Origin: Guillardia theta CCMP2712
Lineage: Eukaryota; Cryptophyceae; Pyrenomonadales; Geminigeraceae
Length of the DNA stretch: 64,000 nt
Assembly: GCF_000315625.1 (NCBI RefSeq)
Contig: NW_005434607.1
Coordinates: 205,454-269,453, forward strand
Direction: 5' to 3'
The notes under the pieces are model-generated. The model ran no database searches and was not told where the DNA came from. It was given only the letters and a program-made list of their open reading frames with translations. Positions within the stretch are counted from its first letter, which is position 1. Each line of letters opens with the position of its first letter. Position numbers and translations under genes: made by a program. Positions 32,301-43,812 of the stretch are shown here, in pieces.

Positions 32301-34500
32301 CCCTCTCTCCTCCGCAATCCACTCAGGCCCGTCTTCATCCTCTGCGGCCCCGTGGCGACGATGATCGTGTAGCTGAAGGCACGGCAGTTATGCAGGGCAG
32401 AGGAGGCGAGGAGTCGAGACAAGGGAGAAGTCAGGCAGCACAAGCTTACCTTGAGCACTAGGTCTCCTCTGATCCAAACCCGCTCCTCCTGCTTCTCCTC
32501 CTCAACATTGGGGGGTTGAAACAGGGAGGAGGCAGACGCCTCGTTGATCTCGTGCTCCCTGCTCCTGTTCTTCCTCCATAGCCACTCGTCCATTGCCCGA
32601 CACAGCAAAGCGCGGAATTCACGAGGGTCCCTCCTCCGTGAGGAGGGGGGGGAGACGAAGAGGAGAGAGGATCGGAGGCTCGTGGGCAGCACGACCTGAG
32701 CCCCCTTGACTAGTACCTTCCTCCTCCTCCCTTCGTTCAGCGACATCGCTTCGTCCATATGTACTTGCAGCTGAATTTCCCCCTCGCTGCCTCCTCCTGC
32801 CCCTGCCCCTGGTACGAGGACGCTGCCGGCAAGGTGTACTTGCGGGAACTTCGATAGAAGGAGATGCCCGACATGAGCATTGCTAGCTGAAACATGGAAC
32901 GTGCAGTTGATGAGGGAGGAGGAGGAGGAGGAGGAGGAGGAGGAGGAGGAGGAGGAGGAGGAGGTCCTGATAATGACCAAACTATCCTCCTCCTGTTTGA
33001 GCATCTTCGACAAGCCCCCCCTCGTGACGTGGCAGAGCATCTCCGCCGTTTTCTCCTCCTGCCCAGCTGGGATCGAGCTGGGATCAAACAGCTCCAGCAG
33101 CACATCTAGCTGGACGTAGGCTGCCCTCTGAAACGTCTCCGAAGTGAAGGAAGTTGAAGTCAACCTGAGCATGAGGGATGAGTGTGAAAAGGAGAGAGAG
33201 AGAGGGAGAGAGAGGAGAGGAGAGGAAGGGGTTGATGTGAGAGGGAGGAGGGAGGGAGGAAGGGAGGAAAGGGGGGAGAGAGGGAAGGAGCGAGGAGGGG
33301 AGGGAGCGAGGGAGGGAGGAGCAGAGAAAGAGAGCAACACGAAGCAGGGGAGAGGATCGACGGGAGGAACAGCAGGGACAGTCGTAGCAGGAGTGAAGGG
33401 AGGAGCAAGGGAGGGAAGGAGGACGAGGCTGATCACATGCTTCTCTTGGCCGCGAGCTCCATCCTTGAGATCGCCTGCTCTTTGACATTCCGCGACTGCA
33501 GGAACCTGATGGTGTCTTCGGAGAGGGAAGGGAAGGAGGCGTTGTAGGATCCAACGCCCCAGTCCTGCAGCTCCTTCTCGTCTCCCCCCAGCAGCGGGTT
33601 CATCTTCCTCCTCTTCAGCCTCTCTGCCTTGAACGCAAACTCGTCGTTGACCTCCTTCACTCTGCAGCAGCAGTCACTCGGAGTCGCTCTCCTCCTCGTG
33701 CTCTTCTTGTTCCTCCCCTTCTCCTCAATCTTCGTCCTCGTCCTCGTCCTCTCCCTTGTCCTCTCCCTCCTTCGTCGTCGTACCTCTGTGAGATCTGAGC
33801 AAACAAAGCTCTGCATGACTCAAGGTGGGCGGTCAACGCCGCCTTCATCTGCTCCGCCTTCTTCTTCCCCTCCTCCCCGTCTCGTGCACGGGGCTCGTAG
33901 AGATCTCCCCTCCTCTCCTCCTTAAGACGCTGCAGAGATCGCAGGGACTCCGCGGAGAGGCCGAGGAGCTCCTCGACCCTCCTGATCTCCATCTCCACCT
34001 CCGCCATTACCGACGAGCATTTCTCTCTTACCTGCCCCCGCAAGCTTCTTGTCAGCACTTGCTTGCACAACAAGTGTACGAGCTGTCTTCGAGCTCCTCT
34101 CCTCTCTGCTTCCCTCTTGCTTCTCTCTCCTCCGTACCTCCCCTCCCCTCCTCTCTCTCTGCATTCCTCTTGTTCCCCTCTCCTCTTTCTCACCACATAG
34201 AGCGAAGGGAGTTGTAGTGAATGCAAGTCACTTGTTGTCTTCTCAACTTCCTTGAGAGTCCTTGCCGTCTTCTCCTCAACCTCCTGCCTTGCTGTTACCC
34301 TCTTGCCACCACCACCACCTCCTCCTCCTCCTCTCTTTCCTCCCCCCCCCAACCCCTTTCCCCCTCCTACCTTGACAGCAGACAGGCCCTTCTTCACCGA
34401 TTCATTCAGCTGCTGGAAACGGGAGAGGATCGCGTTCAAGTGCTCCTCCTCCATCTTCTTCAACGTGGCCTCGAACATGGTCACCTGGACTCATCGCTCA
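29305..34500 (-). CDS. Long unknown protein with N-terminal coiled coil; 3' continuation of, or neighbour to, the SAC3-like gene
   Basis: The exon chain continues in phase from the SAC3-like gene through GRRRE|VTMFEATLKKMEEEH (donor near 34529, acceptor near 34487). Coiled-coil exons follow (NAILSRFQQLNESVKKGL, VEMEIRRVEELLGLSAESLR, KAALTAHLESCRALFAQIS). Next come ELQDWGVGSYNASFPSLSED, YVQLDVLLELFDPSSIPAGQ, a poly-Ser run (about 32915-32965), and EFRALLCRAMDEWLWRKNRS. Further exons read LLLGPMLGESVEKA, RSLLSRVLSSVEHRLLVRFF, SPANFRIDSNLEEEGEEG, MFHELSRMILSEREGMENVA, and WDRCYVAVEDDSAQVWGLFG. The final exon reads HVIADLESRRFQICCTEGRA with TAA at 29305-29307. I do not recognise these domains. 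Introns are short and purine-rich. The protein is leucine-rich and probably helical. A separate start codon (for example at 34484) cannot be excluded. Confidence 0.5.
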
Positions 34501-34529
34501 GGGGTGAACGACTCGAAGTCTCGACTTAC

Positions 34530-36012
34530 CTCCCTCCTCCTGCCCGTAACGATGTCCTCTATCCTCGCTATGCTGTTCTTCATCCAGCTTCTGATGCTCT
34601 CGAGCAGGTCCACGTTGGTCGAGATCCCCGACATGTCAAGTTTCTGAAGGACAGTTAGGCTACGATATGAGAGCAGGAGGACGGGGCTACACCAAGAGGA
34701 GGGAGGGGAAGAGGAGGAAAGAGGAAGGAGGAAGGAGGATAGGGAAAGAGAGAGAGATGAGGATAAGGCGAGGCTGGGGGGACGGAGGAGTGGGGGTCAA
34801 GGAGGATGGAAAGGAGTTGGAGGCGTGAAGAAAGAAGGGAGGGGCATGGACTTGGAGGTGGGCAGGGAGGTGGGCAGGGAGGTCTGGTGAGGAGCACAGA
34901 GAAAAGGGAACAGGAGGTCTACAAGAGGCGGAGCAGGGCAAGGAGGAGCGAGAGCAGGAGCAAGAGCAAGAGGGCTGAGAGCGGGACCAACCTGGGCCTC
35001 GTCGAGGAGGTTGGTGGTGTTGGAGATGCAGTGCAGCCTCTCGCTCGTCATCTTGTGATATTCCTTCTCGCTCAGCTGCTGCTTCCCCTCTATCACTGTG
35101 CACTTTGAGTTCTCCTGCCATCCAGCAGGTCCAAATCAGTTCTAAGCTCCAATATTCCCTCTTTGTTACACCCCCCCAACTCGCTACCCCCCCCCCCCCC
35201 CCCCCCCACCTCCTCCTTTCCGCCTTCTCCCTTCTGCTCCTAACCCTCCCCAACCATTCCCACCATATCCTTGCTTCCCTCCCCTTCATACAAGTACTTG
35301 CATACCAGCTCAACTTTTTGCAGGATGCCTTTCATAGTCGACTCGATGCTCCGCAGTTTCGCTTCATCCTGCTTCTCTTGCGCCTTTCTCCTCGCCTCCT
35401 CCTCTTGCCTCTGCCTCTCCAACAACTCGGCCTTGCGCTTCTCCTCTTCCTCTCTCTTCCTCGCTTCCTCCGCCCTCCTCTTCTCCTCCTCCGACGGTAC
35501 AACCTGCCCAGGGTCAAACACCTCCTTTCAACCTCCGACGCCTCTGCCATCACCTGAGGCGGCGGAGCCGGAGCAGGACGAGGGGACTGAGCAACGGGCT
35601 CGACAGGTCGGGGACTAAAGGATGAAAGTAAGGAGGACAAGCCAGCCTTCTCCAGCTGACGAGCAGAAGCAAAGGATGTGCCCGTGTCCTTGCCGATGGA
35701 TACAGGGGGCTCTAGAGCAGCCTTCGTGGGCAGTTGAGCAGGAGATGGCTTCAACACTTGGGGAGGAGGAGCGACTTTCTGCTGCTGCTGGCTGCTCAAC
35801 GGAGCGAAGTCGGAGGGGGATGCGATCGCATCCCCCACCACCTCGCCAGGCACGGCAGGCATCTTCTTGGTGATGAAGGAAACCTGAGCAGATGCGCATC
35901 AGGGAATGAGCCGTTGGAGGAGAGACGATGGCGAGGCCAAGGGATAGGACATGGATGACGAAGGGAAGAGGTAGTAATGAGCTGGAGGAGGAAGGAGCAG
36001 AAGGATCAGGGA

Positions 36013-36066
<54 letters not shown>

Positions 36067-39000
36067 AACAGGGATGCTAAGAAACGAAAGATGGGCGGGG
36101 GGAGGGGGTAGAGAACAGGGGAATGGAACTATAGAGGCAGACCTTCTGGACGTCACAGAAATCGAGATCGGAGCTGAGCTTTGCCCGGTGGAACTGCACT
36201 GCCCCATCCTTCACCTCCATCCCCTTGCTCGTCAGGAAGGCCTCGGCAGCAGCGTCGTCCTCGAAGCCAAGCCTCCCCTTCAGCCCCTCCACCCTCTCAG
36301 CCGCCTCGTTCCTCGCCGCCCTGCTGCAGATGATGGCGTCCAGCGCTCGGATCCTCATGGTGGGGAAGTACTGGTGGAGGAGGGCGAGGAGGAGGTAGGG
36401 AACCCGATCCCCTCTCGCCAAGCGGAAGAAGCGAACGTAGTTGCCGTCCTCGATGCAGGCAGCGAGGTCGACGGCAAGGCAGACGAGAGGATGGGAGCGG
36501 AGGGGCCGGTCGAGGGAGTGGTACATCTCCTGGATGGACGACTGGTAGTTCTCCCGCATGGCGAGGACGAGAATGTAGTAGGAGGTAAACTCGGCCTCCG
36601 CAGGCGGCCGCATGTTCCTGCTGCGCATCTCCGGGTAGACGTCCTTGACGAGCTTGCATAGGTTCTTGTAGATGTAGTCCTCGTGCGAGCCCATGCTCGT
36701 TCCTCCTTGGGAGCAGCGGGAGAATCCGATGCTCTCCTTCTTGCCCATCTGATCCACGAGTGAGGGAGGGAGCGAAGAGGAAGCGAAGGGGGGGGGAGGG
36801 TGAAGGAGGAGGAATTGGTAATCGAAAAAAGGAGGAAAGAGAAGTAGAGGAGGAAGCAAAATATGAGGAACAAGTGGAGCAGAGAAATAAGAGGAGGAGC
36901 AGGAAGAAGCGTTCAAACATCCACCTGGTTTGTTATTCCGTGGGTCTTGAGTCTCTCTGCTGCCCAATCTTTCCCCCTCGCCATCTCCACGCACATGTCT
37001 TCGGCAAGCCGGTAGTGTGCATCTAGCGCTATGCGCAGGACTCGCTCGAAGACGCTGGCGATGGCGGGGGAGGGAGGGTAGTGGTCATGCAGGAAAGCCA
37101 TATCGGAGCTGATGGCCTTGATGACGTCATGGAGGACCTTGTAGACACCGACGTATCCCCCGGGACATCGCTCCATCATCTCTCGCTTCATCCACAGCCT
37201 CCTGCAGTGATCAATGGTGTCGTGCATGGCCTGAAGCGTCCTCATGTCGCTTCCAGCGTGCGCAGCTCCCGCTCCTCCTCGGTGAAACTCGTAGCGGCAG
37301 ACGACGAGGGCAGGCCAGGAGGGCTCGAGAGTTTCGCTGTCTCGCTCCATCACCGAGAAGGCAAAGTTCCCACGAGAACGCCGATCGTCGAACTCCTTCT
37401 TGGAGCACATGTAGGGGCACGTGGGAGCCTTGCTCTCGCTGGCTCCTCCTCCTCCTCCTCCTCCTCCTCCTCCTCCTCCTCCTCCTCCTCCCTCTGGCTC
37501 CCCCGCCGCCCAGGATGGGTCGACCATCTCGTCTTGCGCTACTGCAACAACTTGCTTCTGTACCGTAGGAGGGGGGAGAATGGAGGGAGACGTGATGTCG
37601 ACTTTTGAGTGAGCCATGTCTTCTTCATACGCCTTCGCTTCAGCCGCCATTCTCTCCTCCAGCTCCTTGGCTGCTTGCTGCTGCTCAGCACGTCTGCATG
37701 CTCTGCACTTGAAGGGACCGTCCTGATGGCCAAAGTCGCTCGCCTCTACCCGCTTGCACCTGGAGCATGTCTTCATGTAGTCTTCCTCTTTCTCCTCTCC
37801 CCCTCCCTCGAGGATCTCAATCTTCTCTTGCGATCCCCTTCCCTTCTTCATGGGAACTTCGGGGGCTGCTGCGGGCTGCTCTTTTGCAACCGTCATCTTT
37901 GCCCTCGTCGATCTTGACTGCAGCCCTTGTGACATCAACGTCTCCTTGACTGTCATCTCAAATGTCACGCGTCGAGCAAGAAGCTGCGTTGATCGCATAC
38001 CAGGATCATTGCCTTCTTGCTTTGCCTTATTCTGTAAGAAAAAATACAGATGGAAGGAAGAAACAGCGGGGGAGACGGGAGAAGTAAGGAAGGGAAAACA
38101 CAAGAGAAAGGGAAAACTGCAGATTCAGGGTCGAACAACTCGCTAGACACAAAATCTCACAGGTTGCTTTGTCACTTGCTGACTCTTCTTTGCTTCCAAC
38201 TTCGCTCTCCCGCAAGCTGTACGGGCATACTCGTCTGCCAAAGATTTCTTGTCCTCACCCTTGGCCGTGATCCCGTACATCTCCTCCAACGTGTAGTAGA
38301 TGTCATCCTTGAACACAATCGTCATCTCTTTCCACGAGTCCCTTCAACATGCTACCTCAGATATGTTCTGATCTCGCATGATCGCTTTCGCCAGCCCTCC
38401 CACATTTGTCATCAGCAGGTCGTACTGCATCAAACGAGCATCAGACCATATCCTCCTCCTCGCCCTCCCACTCACTTGAGTCAGGGGGCAGAAACGAAAT
38501 TGACACTCCTCCTGCTCCTCCTCCTGCGGTGGGTTGCCGCCTGACTCCAGCGGGTCTTCGTATCCTTGCGCTGCTACGAATTTGGTCGTGGGGGGGAGGC
38601 GAGGAGGAGCAGCCTTCACTTCCCTGCTGAGCGATCAAAAACAAAATTCTGTTACAAGACAGCAGCACATGCGGGATTCTTGGATCGGCTGCTCCTTCGG
38701 CCCTTGCTCCACCCTTGCAGCATCGTTGGGCTTTACGGCAGCCTTCCTAAATGTCTTGTCTGCCATGGCCAACAATCAGCGGGTCCTAGCGGCATGTCCA
38801 CCACTCACTCTTGAACTTGGTAGCCCCTGCGCTTGCAGTGCCAAGTCCATTCCCAGCATTGCTAGAGTCATCTGTGCAGTACTCACACACCAGCTCATCT
38901 GGCTCAAACAAAGAAATACCACTGCCAGAGTGTGCAGATCTCTTGGTAACCAACCCACTTCCTGTATTCCCAAACGCGCTTCCTGTATTCCCAAACGCGC

Positions 39001-39424
39001 TACTAGCGTTCCCGAAAGCGCTTCCTGTGTTGCCAAACGCGCTTCCTGTATTCCCAAACGCGCTTCCTGTGTTGCCAAACGCGCTTCCTGTATTCCCAAA
39101 CGCGCTACTAGCGTTGCCGAAAGCGCTTCCTGTGTTGCCAAACGCGCTTCCTGTATTCCCAAACGCGCTTCCTGTGTTGCCAAACGCGCTTCCTGTATTC
39201 CCAAACGCGCTTCCTGTGTTGCCAAACGCGCTTCCTGTGTTCCCAAACGCGCTTCCTGTGTTGCCAAACGCGCTTCCTGTATTCCCAAACGCGCTTCCTG
39301 TGTTCCCGAAAGCGCTTCCTGTGTTGCCAAACGCGCTTCCTGTGCTGCCAAACGCACTTCCTGTGTTGCCAAACGCGCTACTAGCGTTCCCGAAAGCGCT
39401 TCCTGTGTTGCCGAACATGGACAT
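34530..39424 (-). CDS. SAC3: SAC3/GANP-family mRNA-export factor with FG-repeat N-terminus
   Basis: The start at 39424 (MSMFGNTG) opens about 150 residues of SAFGN repeats. After a GT-AG intron come NKTFRKAAVKPNDAARVEQG, a proline/acidic linker, and exons with TIVFKDDIYYTLEEMYGITA. A four-cysteine motif follows (CSRCKRVEASDFGHQDGPFK then CRAC). Next is a poly-Gly run and the SAC3/GANP domain: CPYMCSKKEFDDRR, YVGVYKVLHDVIKAISSDMA, FERVLRIALDAHYRLAEDMC, EDYIYKNLCKLVKDVYPEMR, EAEFTSYYILVLAMRENYQS and VPYLLLALLHQYFPTMRIRA. A Pro/Ala linker and a Glu/Arg coiled coil (EEEEKRKAELLERQRQEEEA) follow. SAC3/GANP is the scaffold of the TREX-2 complex that couples transcription to mRNA export at nuclear pores. 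FG repeats at the N-terminus are also known in animal GANP. The C-terminal end is unresolved (see the 29305-34500 entry). Confidence 0.85.
35180..35208. repeat. Poly-C run in an intron
   Basis: About 22 consecutive C on the plus strand, between coiled-coil exons of the SAC3-like gene. Confidence 0.9.
36003..36063. repeat. (GGAGCA)n hexamer array
   Basis: Ten GGAGCA units in an intron of the SAC3-like gene. A CTGCTC array of the same hexamer (opposite strand) occurs at 51800-51856 in the ABC1 kinase gene. Confidence 0.9.
37440..37493. repeat. (CCT)n run encoding poly-Gly in the SAC3-like protein
   Basis: Seventeen or so CCT units on the plus strand read as an uninterrupted glycine run on the coding strand, just before ASESKAPTCPYMC, where the SAC3 domain begins. 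It is inside an open exon, so the run is probably translated as a flexible linker. Confidence 0.85.
38958..39424 (-). repeat. 21-bp coding minisatellite: SAFGNTG heptad FG repeats
   Basis: About 21 units of 21 bp encode SAFGNTG, with variants SAFGNAS and SAFGST. Units alternate between GCGTTTGGGAATACAGGAA and GCGTTTGGCAACACAGGAA, so a 42-bp higher-order unit is visible. All three forward frames are open across the tract, but only this minus-strand frame gives FG repeats and joins the SAC3 exons. Confidence 0.9.
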
Positions 39425-39659
39425 CGCTTGATTGTGCTTTGACTCGAATCTAGTCTCTCTGGCAGAGTTTCAATGGTCCTCAACCTCTCCTTGCATTGCC
39501 TCTTTCCTCCCCTCCCCTCCCCTCCCCTCCCCTCCTACTCCACTTCATCTGCCTGCCCATCGACCATCGCCTCGCTCGAACCCCTCATCCCCGCTCAGAT
39601 CCATCGCTCGGATTGAGTGGTCTGCCTGAAATGGCGGACTCCGTACTGAACTGGAACGC

Positions 39660-39800
39660 ACACTGCCCGGGGCCCAAGTGAACAGGGTTCCGAAGTTCCG
39701 AAGTTCGACGCCGGTCACCGGCGGAGCCTCCCAGGGCCTGGGAGGTTCAGCTGGGAGGCTCAGCGGCTACCGTCAGCGTACCCCCAGGCGGCCCTGAGGC
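39660..39800. repeat. GC-rich repeat island with GTTCCGAAGTTCCGAAGTTC
   Basis: CCGAAGTTCCGAAGTTCGACG followed by CACCGGCGGAGCC and GGGAGGCTCAGC words. The GTTCCGAAGT word recurs near 46770, AAGTTCCGATCA at 27004 and 46941. Confidence 0.45.
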
Positions 39801-39983
39801 TCCCGGCACTGAGAGTCGACTCGGTTTTGAATGGACGTACGGCGTTTCAAAGTGTATTCTTGTGTGACGCAGCAATTTTTCGAGGCAAAAAGAATAGGCA
39901 AACAAGGAAACTTAATGATACAGACTCTCCAGTTCGACGTAGAGAGAACTTTGTCAATCAGCGGGTGTCGGAGCGGCCGCCCC

Positions 39984-41754
39984 TTACATGATGTTGTCGG
40001 CATTGTCTTCAAAGGTTTTCTCAATGGCGGCCCATGCGGCTGCACCTCCCTGCGAGCGAGGTCAGAACGCTATCATACAAGGGTCGAGCCACAGAGAGAC
40101 ATACCGGCAGCGCGCACATCGACCCAGCAATGATCTGAATCAGACGTTCATTCAGCCCCTTGGTTTTCTGATTCGGTTTGAGTAAGAACCAGGAAACACT
40201 TCATAGGGCGTTACCTCTTGCAGACCAGTCGTGTCCACACTGCTGCACAAGCACGCAGCAATGATCAAGGAGCCTCCCACCTACGTCAAGTCAGAGCCAT
40301 CCTAGTCCTTGCCGAGCACGTACCCATGTATTCATTCCTATGGCTTCACCCAGAACCGCATGCGCAAATGCAGCTCCCCAGATCGGTTCTGTTGAGTAGA
40401 GGACTGTAGTTTCCGTGGAGGAGAGCACTCCAAGAGAAGTTGTTTGAAGGAGGACTGTGAGGGCAGTGGTGATCAACCCGGTCCACACCACTGATACCGC
40501 CACCGGCATTTGCGACAGAGACTCAGTCACAGTCGCGACGTCCGGTAGTCCACCATTGTCCACCAACGCCCAGATGAGCCCTGTCAGCCACACGACAACC
40601 AGCTGAATCGCCGTGAGCTGCGGCCCCTTGCCGGGAAAGTTTCGCATCACTTTTTCAATCTTCCAGAATCCCATACCAAAGCCAATGGGTTGAGCAAGAG
40701 CCCACAGATCACCGATGCTCGGCTGCGATGTCCCTCCAATCTCGAGAACTCCAACACCGAAAACTGCCAAAGCCGCTGCAATCCACGACTTCGCCTTCAC
40801 GGTTTCCCCCGCAAACAGGTCAAGGAGAGGACAGATCACAACTGCAAGTGAGCACAGAAATGCAGCAGTGGATGCGTCTGCTCCTGTGTTCAGTCCAATG
40901 CCCTGAACTACATATCCCATTGCAACCCACAAACCAATCTCCACACCAGGCTTGATCATGTCTCTGGGTACTGTCTTGAGGAAGGGACTGAGTGCTGCAA
41001 GGGCAAGGGTGAAACGAAGGATGGCAGCTACTGAAGGGTCCAAGGCCTCTTGCATTATCTTGATACTCCCGAAATTCGTTCCATAGAGTGCTGCAACCAT
41101 GAGCAAGATCAACCTGGTTCTCTGTAACGTCCCCTCGTCAACTTTAACCCCGTTTTCTGACGATCCTGCGACCTACAAACGTAGTCAGGCTGCAGTGACC
41201 AGGAGTTGAATGTCCTGCAGAGCTTACATTGTCTCCCATTTCGCTCTTCTCCAACACAGGTGCCTCTGTAGATGTCTGTTGCTGCATACGCACTGCACTG
41301 ACCCTTGAGACCCTTGCGGGGGATCCGATCGAACGGGCAACCTTGGAACAATGATCAGCAAAGCACAAACACAAGGCAAGGCATTTTCGGTGCAGGAACA
41401 GAGCTCAAACATGGTTTGCTGGAACAAGAGAGACACGTGGGAACCAGAGAGAGAGATGGTGCGTCTCGTATATTCTGTACCTTGCTCGGACGCAGAGTCG
41501 CTGCTGGTCGCAATTGCATGGCAGATTTCGCCCATGGCATTTGGGGAGCCGAAGTAAGAAGTATATTCATGGCGCTTGTCAAGGTTTCAACAGTTGGAAG
41601 ACGCAACATAGAGAATAAACGCAAACAACATCTGACAGCAGTGAAACACATGGGGAAATCGAACTGACCTGAGGCCAATGCCGCTGCCTGGGTTGAATGC
41701 CATCGCCATGCCCACACAGGAGATGGTTATAGCAATACTTCCTGAGGATCGCAT
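39984..41754 (-). CDS. Plastid-targeted drug/metabolite transporter (EamA/DMT family)
   Basis: Exon 1 starts at 41754: MRSSGSIAITISCVGMAMAF, a signal peptide ending in an Ala-x-Ala-Phe site. Basic transit-like exons follow (SAPQMPWAKSAMQLRPAATL and VARSIGSPARVSRVSAVRMQ). The large exon (40330-41112) has about nine hydrophobic helices typical of the ten-helix DMT fold: LILLMVAALYGTNFGSIKIM, ILRFTLALAALSPFL, IGLWVAMGYVVQGIGLN, ADASTAAFLCSLAVVICPLL, AALAVFGVGVLEIGG, LVVVWLTGLIWALV and VWTGLITTALTVLLQTTS. The EPIWGAAFAH motif is an EamA hallmark. Last exons give GGSLIIAACLCSS and, to the stop at 39984-39986, FEDNADNIM. The family moves small metabolites across membranes. The leader suggests a plastid membrane; the substrate is unknown. 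Confidence 0.82.
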
Positions 41755-41799
41755 CTCTATTGAACGAATGCCCAGACTAGTTGCGCAAAATCTGTAAAC

Positions 41800-43812
41800 C
41801 ACACGGAAGAAAAGGTCACTAATCTGTCAAACAGCGGAAGCCTCTACAAAACATCAGTGCCTGCCTGCTCTTTGAGCCTTTTAACTATCTCAAGATTTCT
41901 TCCTGCAAGTCTTCATTCCGCAGCCATGGAGCATTCCACTATCATTCGAACAAGTCGTAGCCAATACCCTACGTCCCTCTGCTCCTCCAGTTCCCTCTCT
42001 GCGAGTTGTCATGACAGCCTCATCCTCATGGCCTAAGCGCCCGATGGCGGAGTAGCTGCAGCTGTTTCCCGGTAGGGGTCACTGCCAGCCTGTGAATGTG
42101 AAATATTGGCGAAAGGATACAAGATTGAGACCTAAATCAAATATTTTCATTAAGGGGTCTCTCATGCACAACTTATTCAAATTGATACTATAAAATCGTA
42201 ATTAGACAATACAATTTCCTGATTTTCAGATAATTGCATGACAAAGGTACCCTTGAAATCAATACGTAAAAACAAGAAATATATTTAAGAAATGTTTTTG
42301 GTATCAAGATATTATTACAAATTTCAGTCAAATACATTCAGTCACTAAAATATTGCAGATGCGAGTCTTCTTTAGGAAAAAAAAGTCCATTGCGAGGACC
42401 ACCACTTCCACCCCCCAAATCCATTCCCAATCATGATACCCTACCCGATTGAGTCGTTCCCAAGTACCCTACCCTCCCATGCCCATGTAAACTTGCTTAC
42501 ACTGGTACATATAGCTATCACCCCCTCTGGGGTTTCTGTGGATATTTTGCAATGGGAACTAGTACCCCACCCCCTTCCAGTCACACTTATTATTATCGCT
42601 TCCACAGATTCCTACCCTTCTACGTCTTGCAGGTGCTCCATGCCACCTCCCCCTTTACTGCCCCACCCCTCTGATTCATTTTCTTACTCCACCCACTCAT
42701 TCTCTTGACTACCCCCAATATGTCTTCATACTACCCTGATAGAATCCTCTATACCCTACCCCATACAGCAAAACGACCACCTCTCATCACCACCCCGATT
42801 GTTTCCTTATATGGGTGGTGGTGGGGAGGGAGGGGAGGGCGGGGGGGGGGGGGGGGGGGGGGTTTAACATTACCCTCTCCCAAAAACAAAACCTACCTAC
42901 CCTCGTGCTATGAGACCCATAACATGACCCCTCCCCGATAAAAACCCGACCCGCCTCACTGTCAATCACTACCCCTACTGCAATGCTTGAATTTTTGGGT
43001 GCTCTGCTACTTGCAGCTTTCAGCAGAGAGGAGGCCATACGATTGACACAAGTACCGGTACTTTTCCCATAGATATCACCCCGTGATGACTCCAAACGTA
43101 CCATGGTTGGGGCCTCTTGAAACTACCAGCGGAAACCGCTATGCAATGGTAGGGTAGTCCGAATACAATTTTGCATCGTTTGGCATTGTTGCGGGGTAGA
43201 GCGTTGTCTTTTGCAAGTCTACTGCGCACCGCTTCGATTGTTAAGATCATTATTAAACACGATGAATCACAGGAGGTAACACAAAATAAAAACATATGAT
43301 TTGGTCGAGCCTGCCTCATCAGTACTGATGGACCAGTCGGTTACCATTGTTTTGACGGTTATCAGGAGATCCGTTACCTGTGAAGTGATGTGACGGTTAC
43401 AGTCAGAATTCCTGAAGGGGTGGGGTATTTTTGAGGTCCGAAAGGGGGTGATAACTGATGAGGGTAGGGTATGGAGGGTTGGGTAGTGGGAAATATAGCT
43501 GTCATACAAAACTGTGGGAGGTAGTGAATTGAAGGGGGTGTGAAGTCAACAGGGTGGGTAAGAGAAAAGAATGAGGCCTCAAGGCCTAAGGATAGTCATG
43601 TTTCCATAGCGATATATGGAGAAAATCTCGGAATAGTCTAGGCCATAGCAAGTGATGGGGGTCATGGGGCACAGGGGTACTTGAATATTCGGTAATGAGT
43701 AACGGGGGTAGGGTACTGGATGGTAAATTTAGAAGGGGTTCGCGGACTGTGGGGGGTGGGGTATATTTCTTACAAGATTAGACAGGTAGGGAGGAAAGAG
43801 AACCGACCAGCC
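41800..43812. promoter_or_regulatory. Strand-asymmetric spacer with TACCC then GGGTA clusters
   Basis: From 42400 to 42990 the plus strand is C-rich with repeated TACCC and ACCCCAC words. From 43390 to 43790 it is G-rich with GGGGTA, GTAGGGTA and GGGTGG words. The polarity switches near 43000-43390, and a G run of about 22 (42841-42862) lies in the C-rich half. The region separates the divergent transporter and phycoerythrin genes. A promoter role is inferred. No gene is seen; a diverged GATTGTTGC core lies at 43176. Confidence 0.4.

Noticed and set aside
32042-33436. 464-codon minus-strand open frame taken as one exon
   Set aside because: Only its middle part (about 32450-33150) reads as plausible protein. 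The ends run through Ser/Pro/Leu-rich intron-like sequence with internal GT-AG borders.
38811-39431. 206-codon plus-strand frame with PNALPVF repeats, and a 235-codon second minus frame (LATQEAR repeats)
   Set aside because: The 21-bp repeat leaves several frames open. Only the SAFGNTG frame joins the SAC3 exons and matches a known repeat type.
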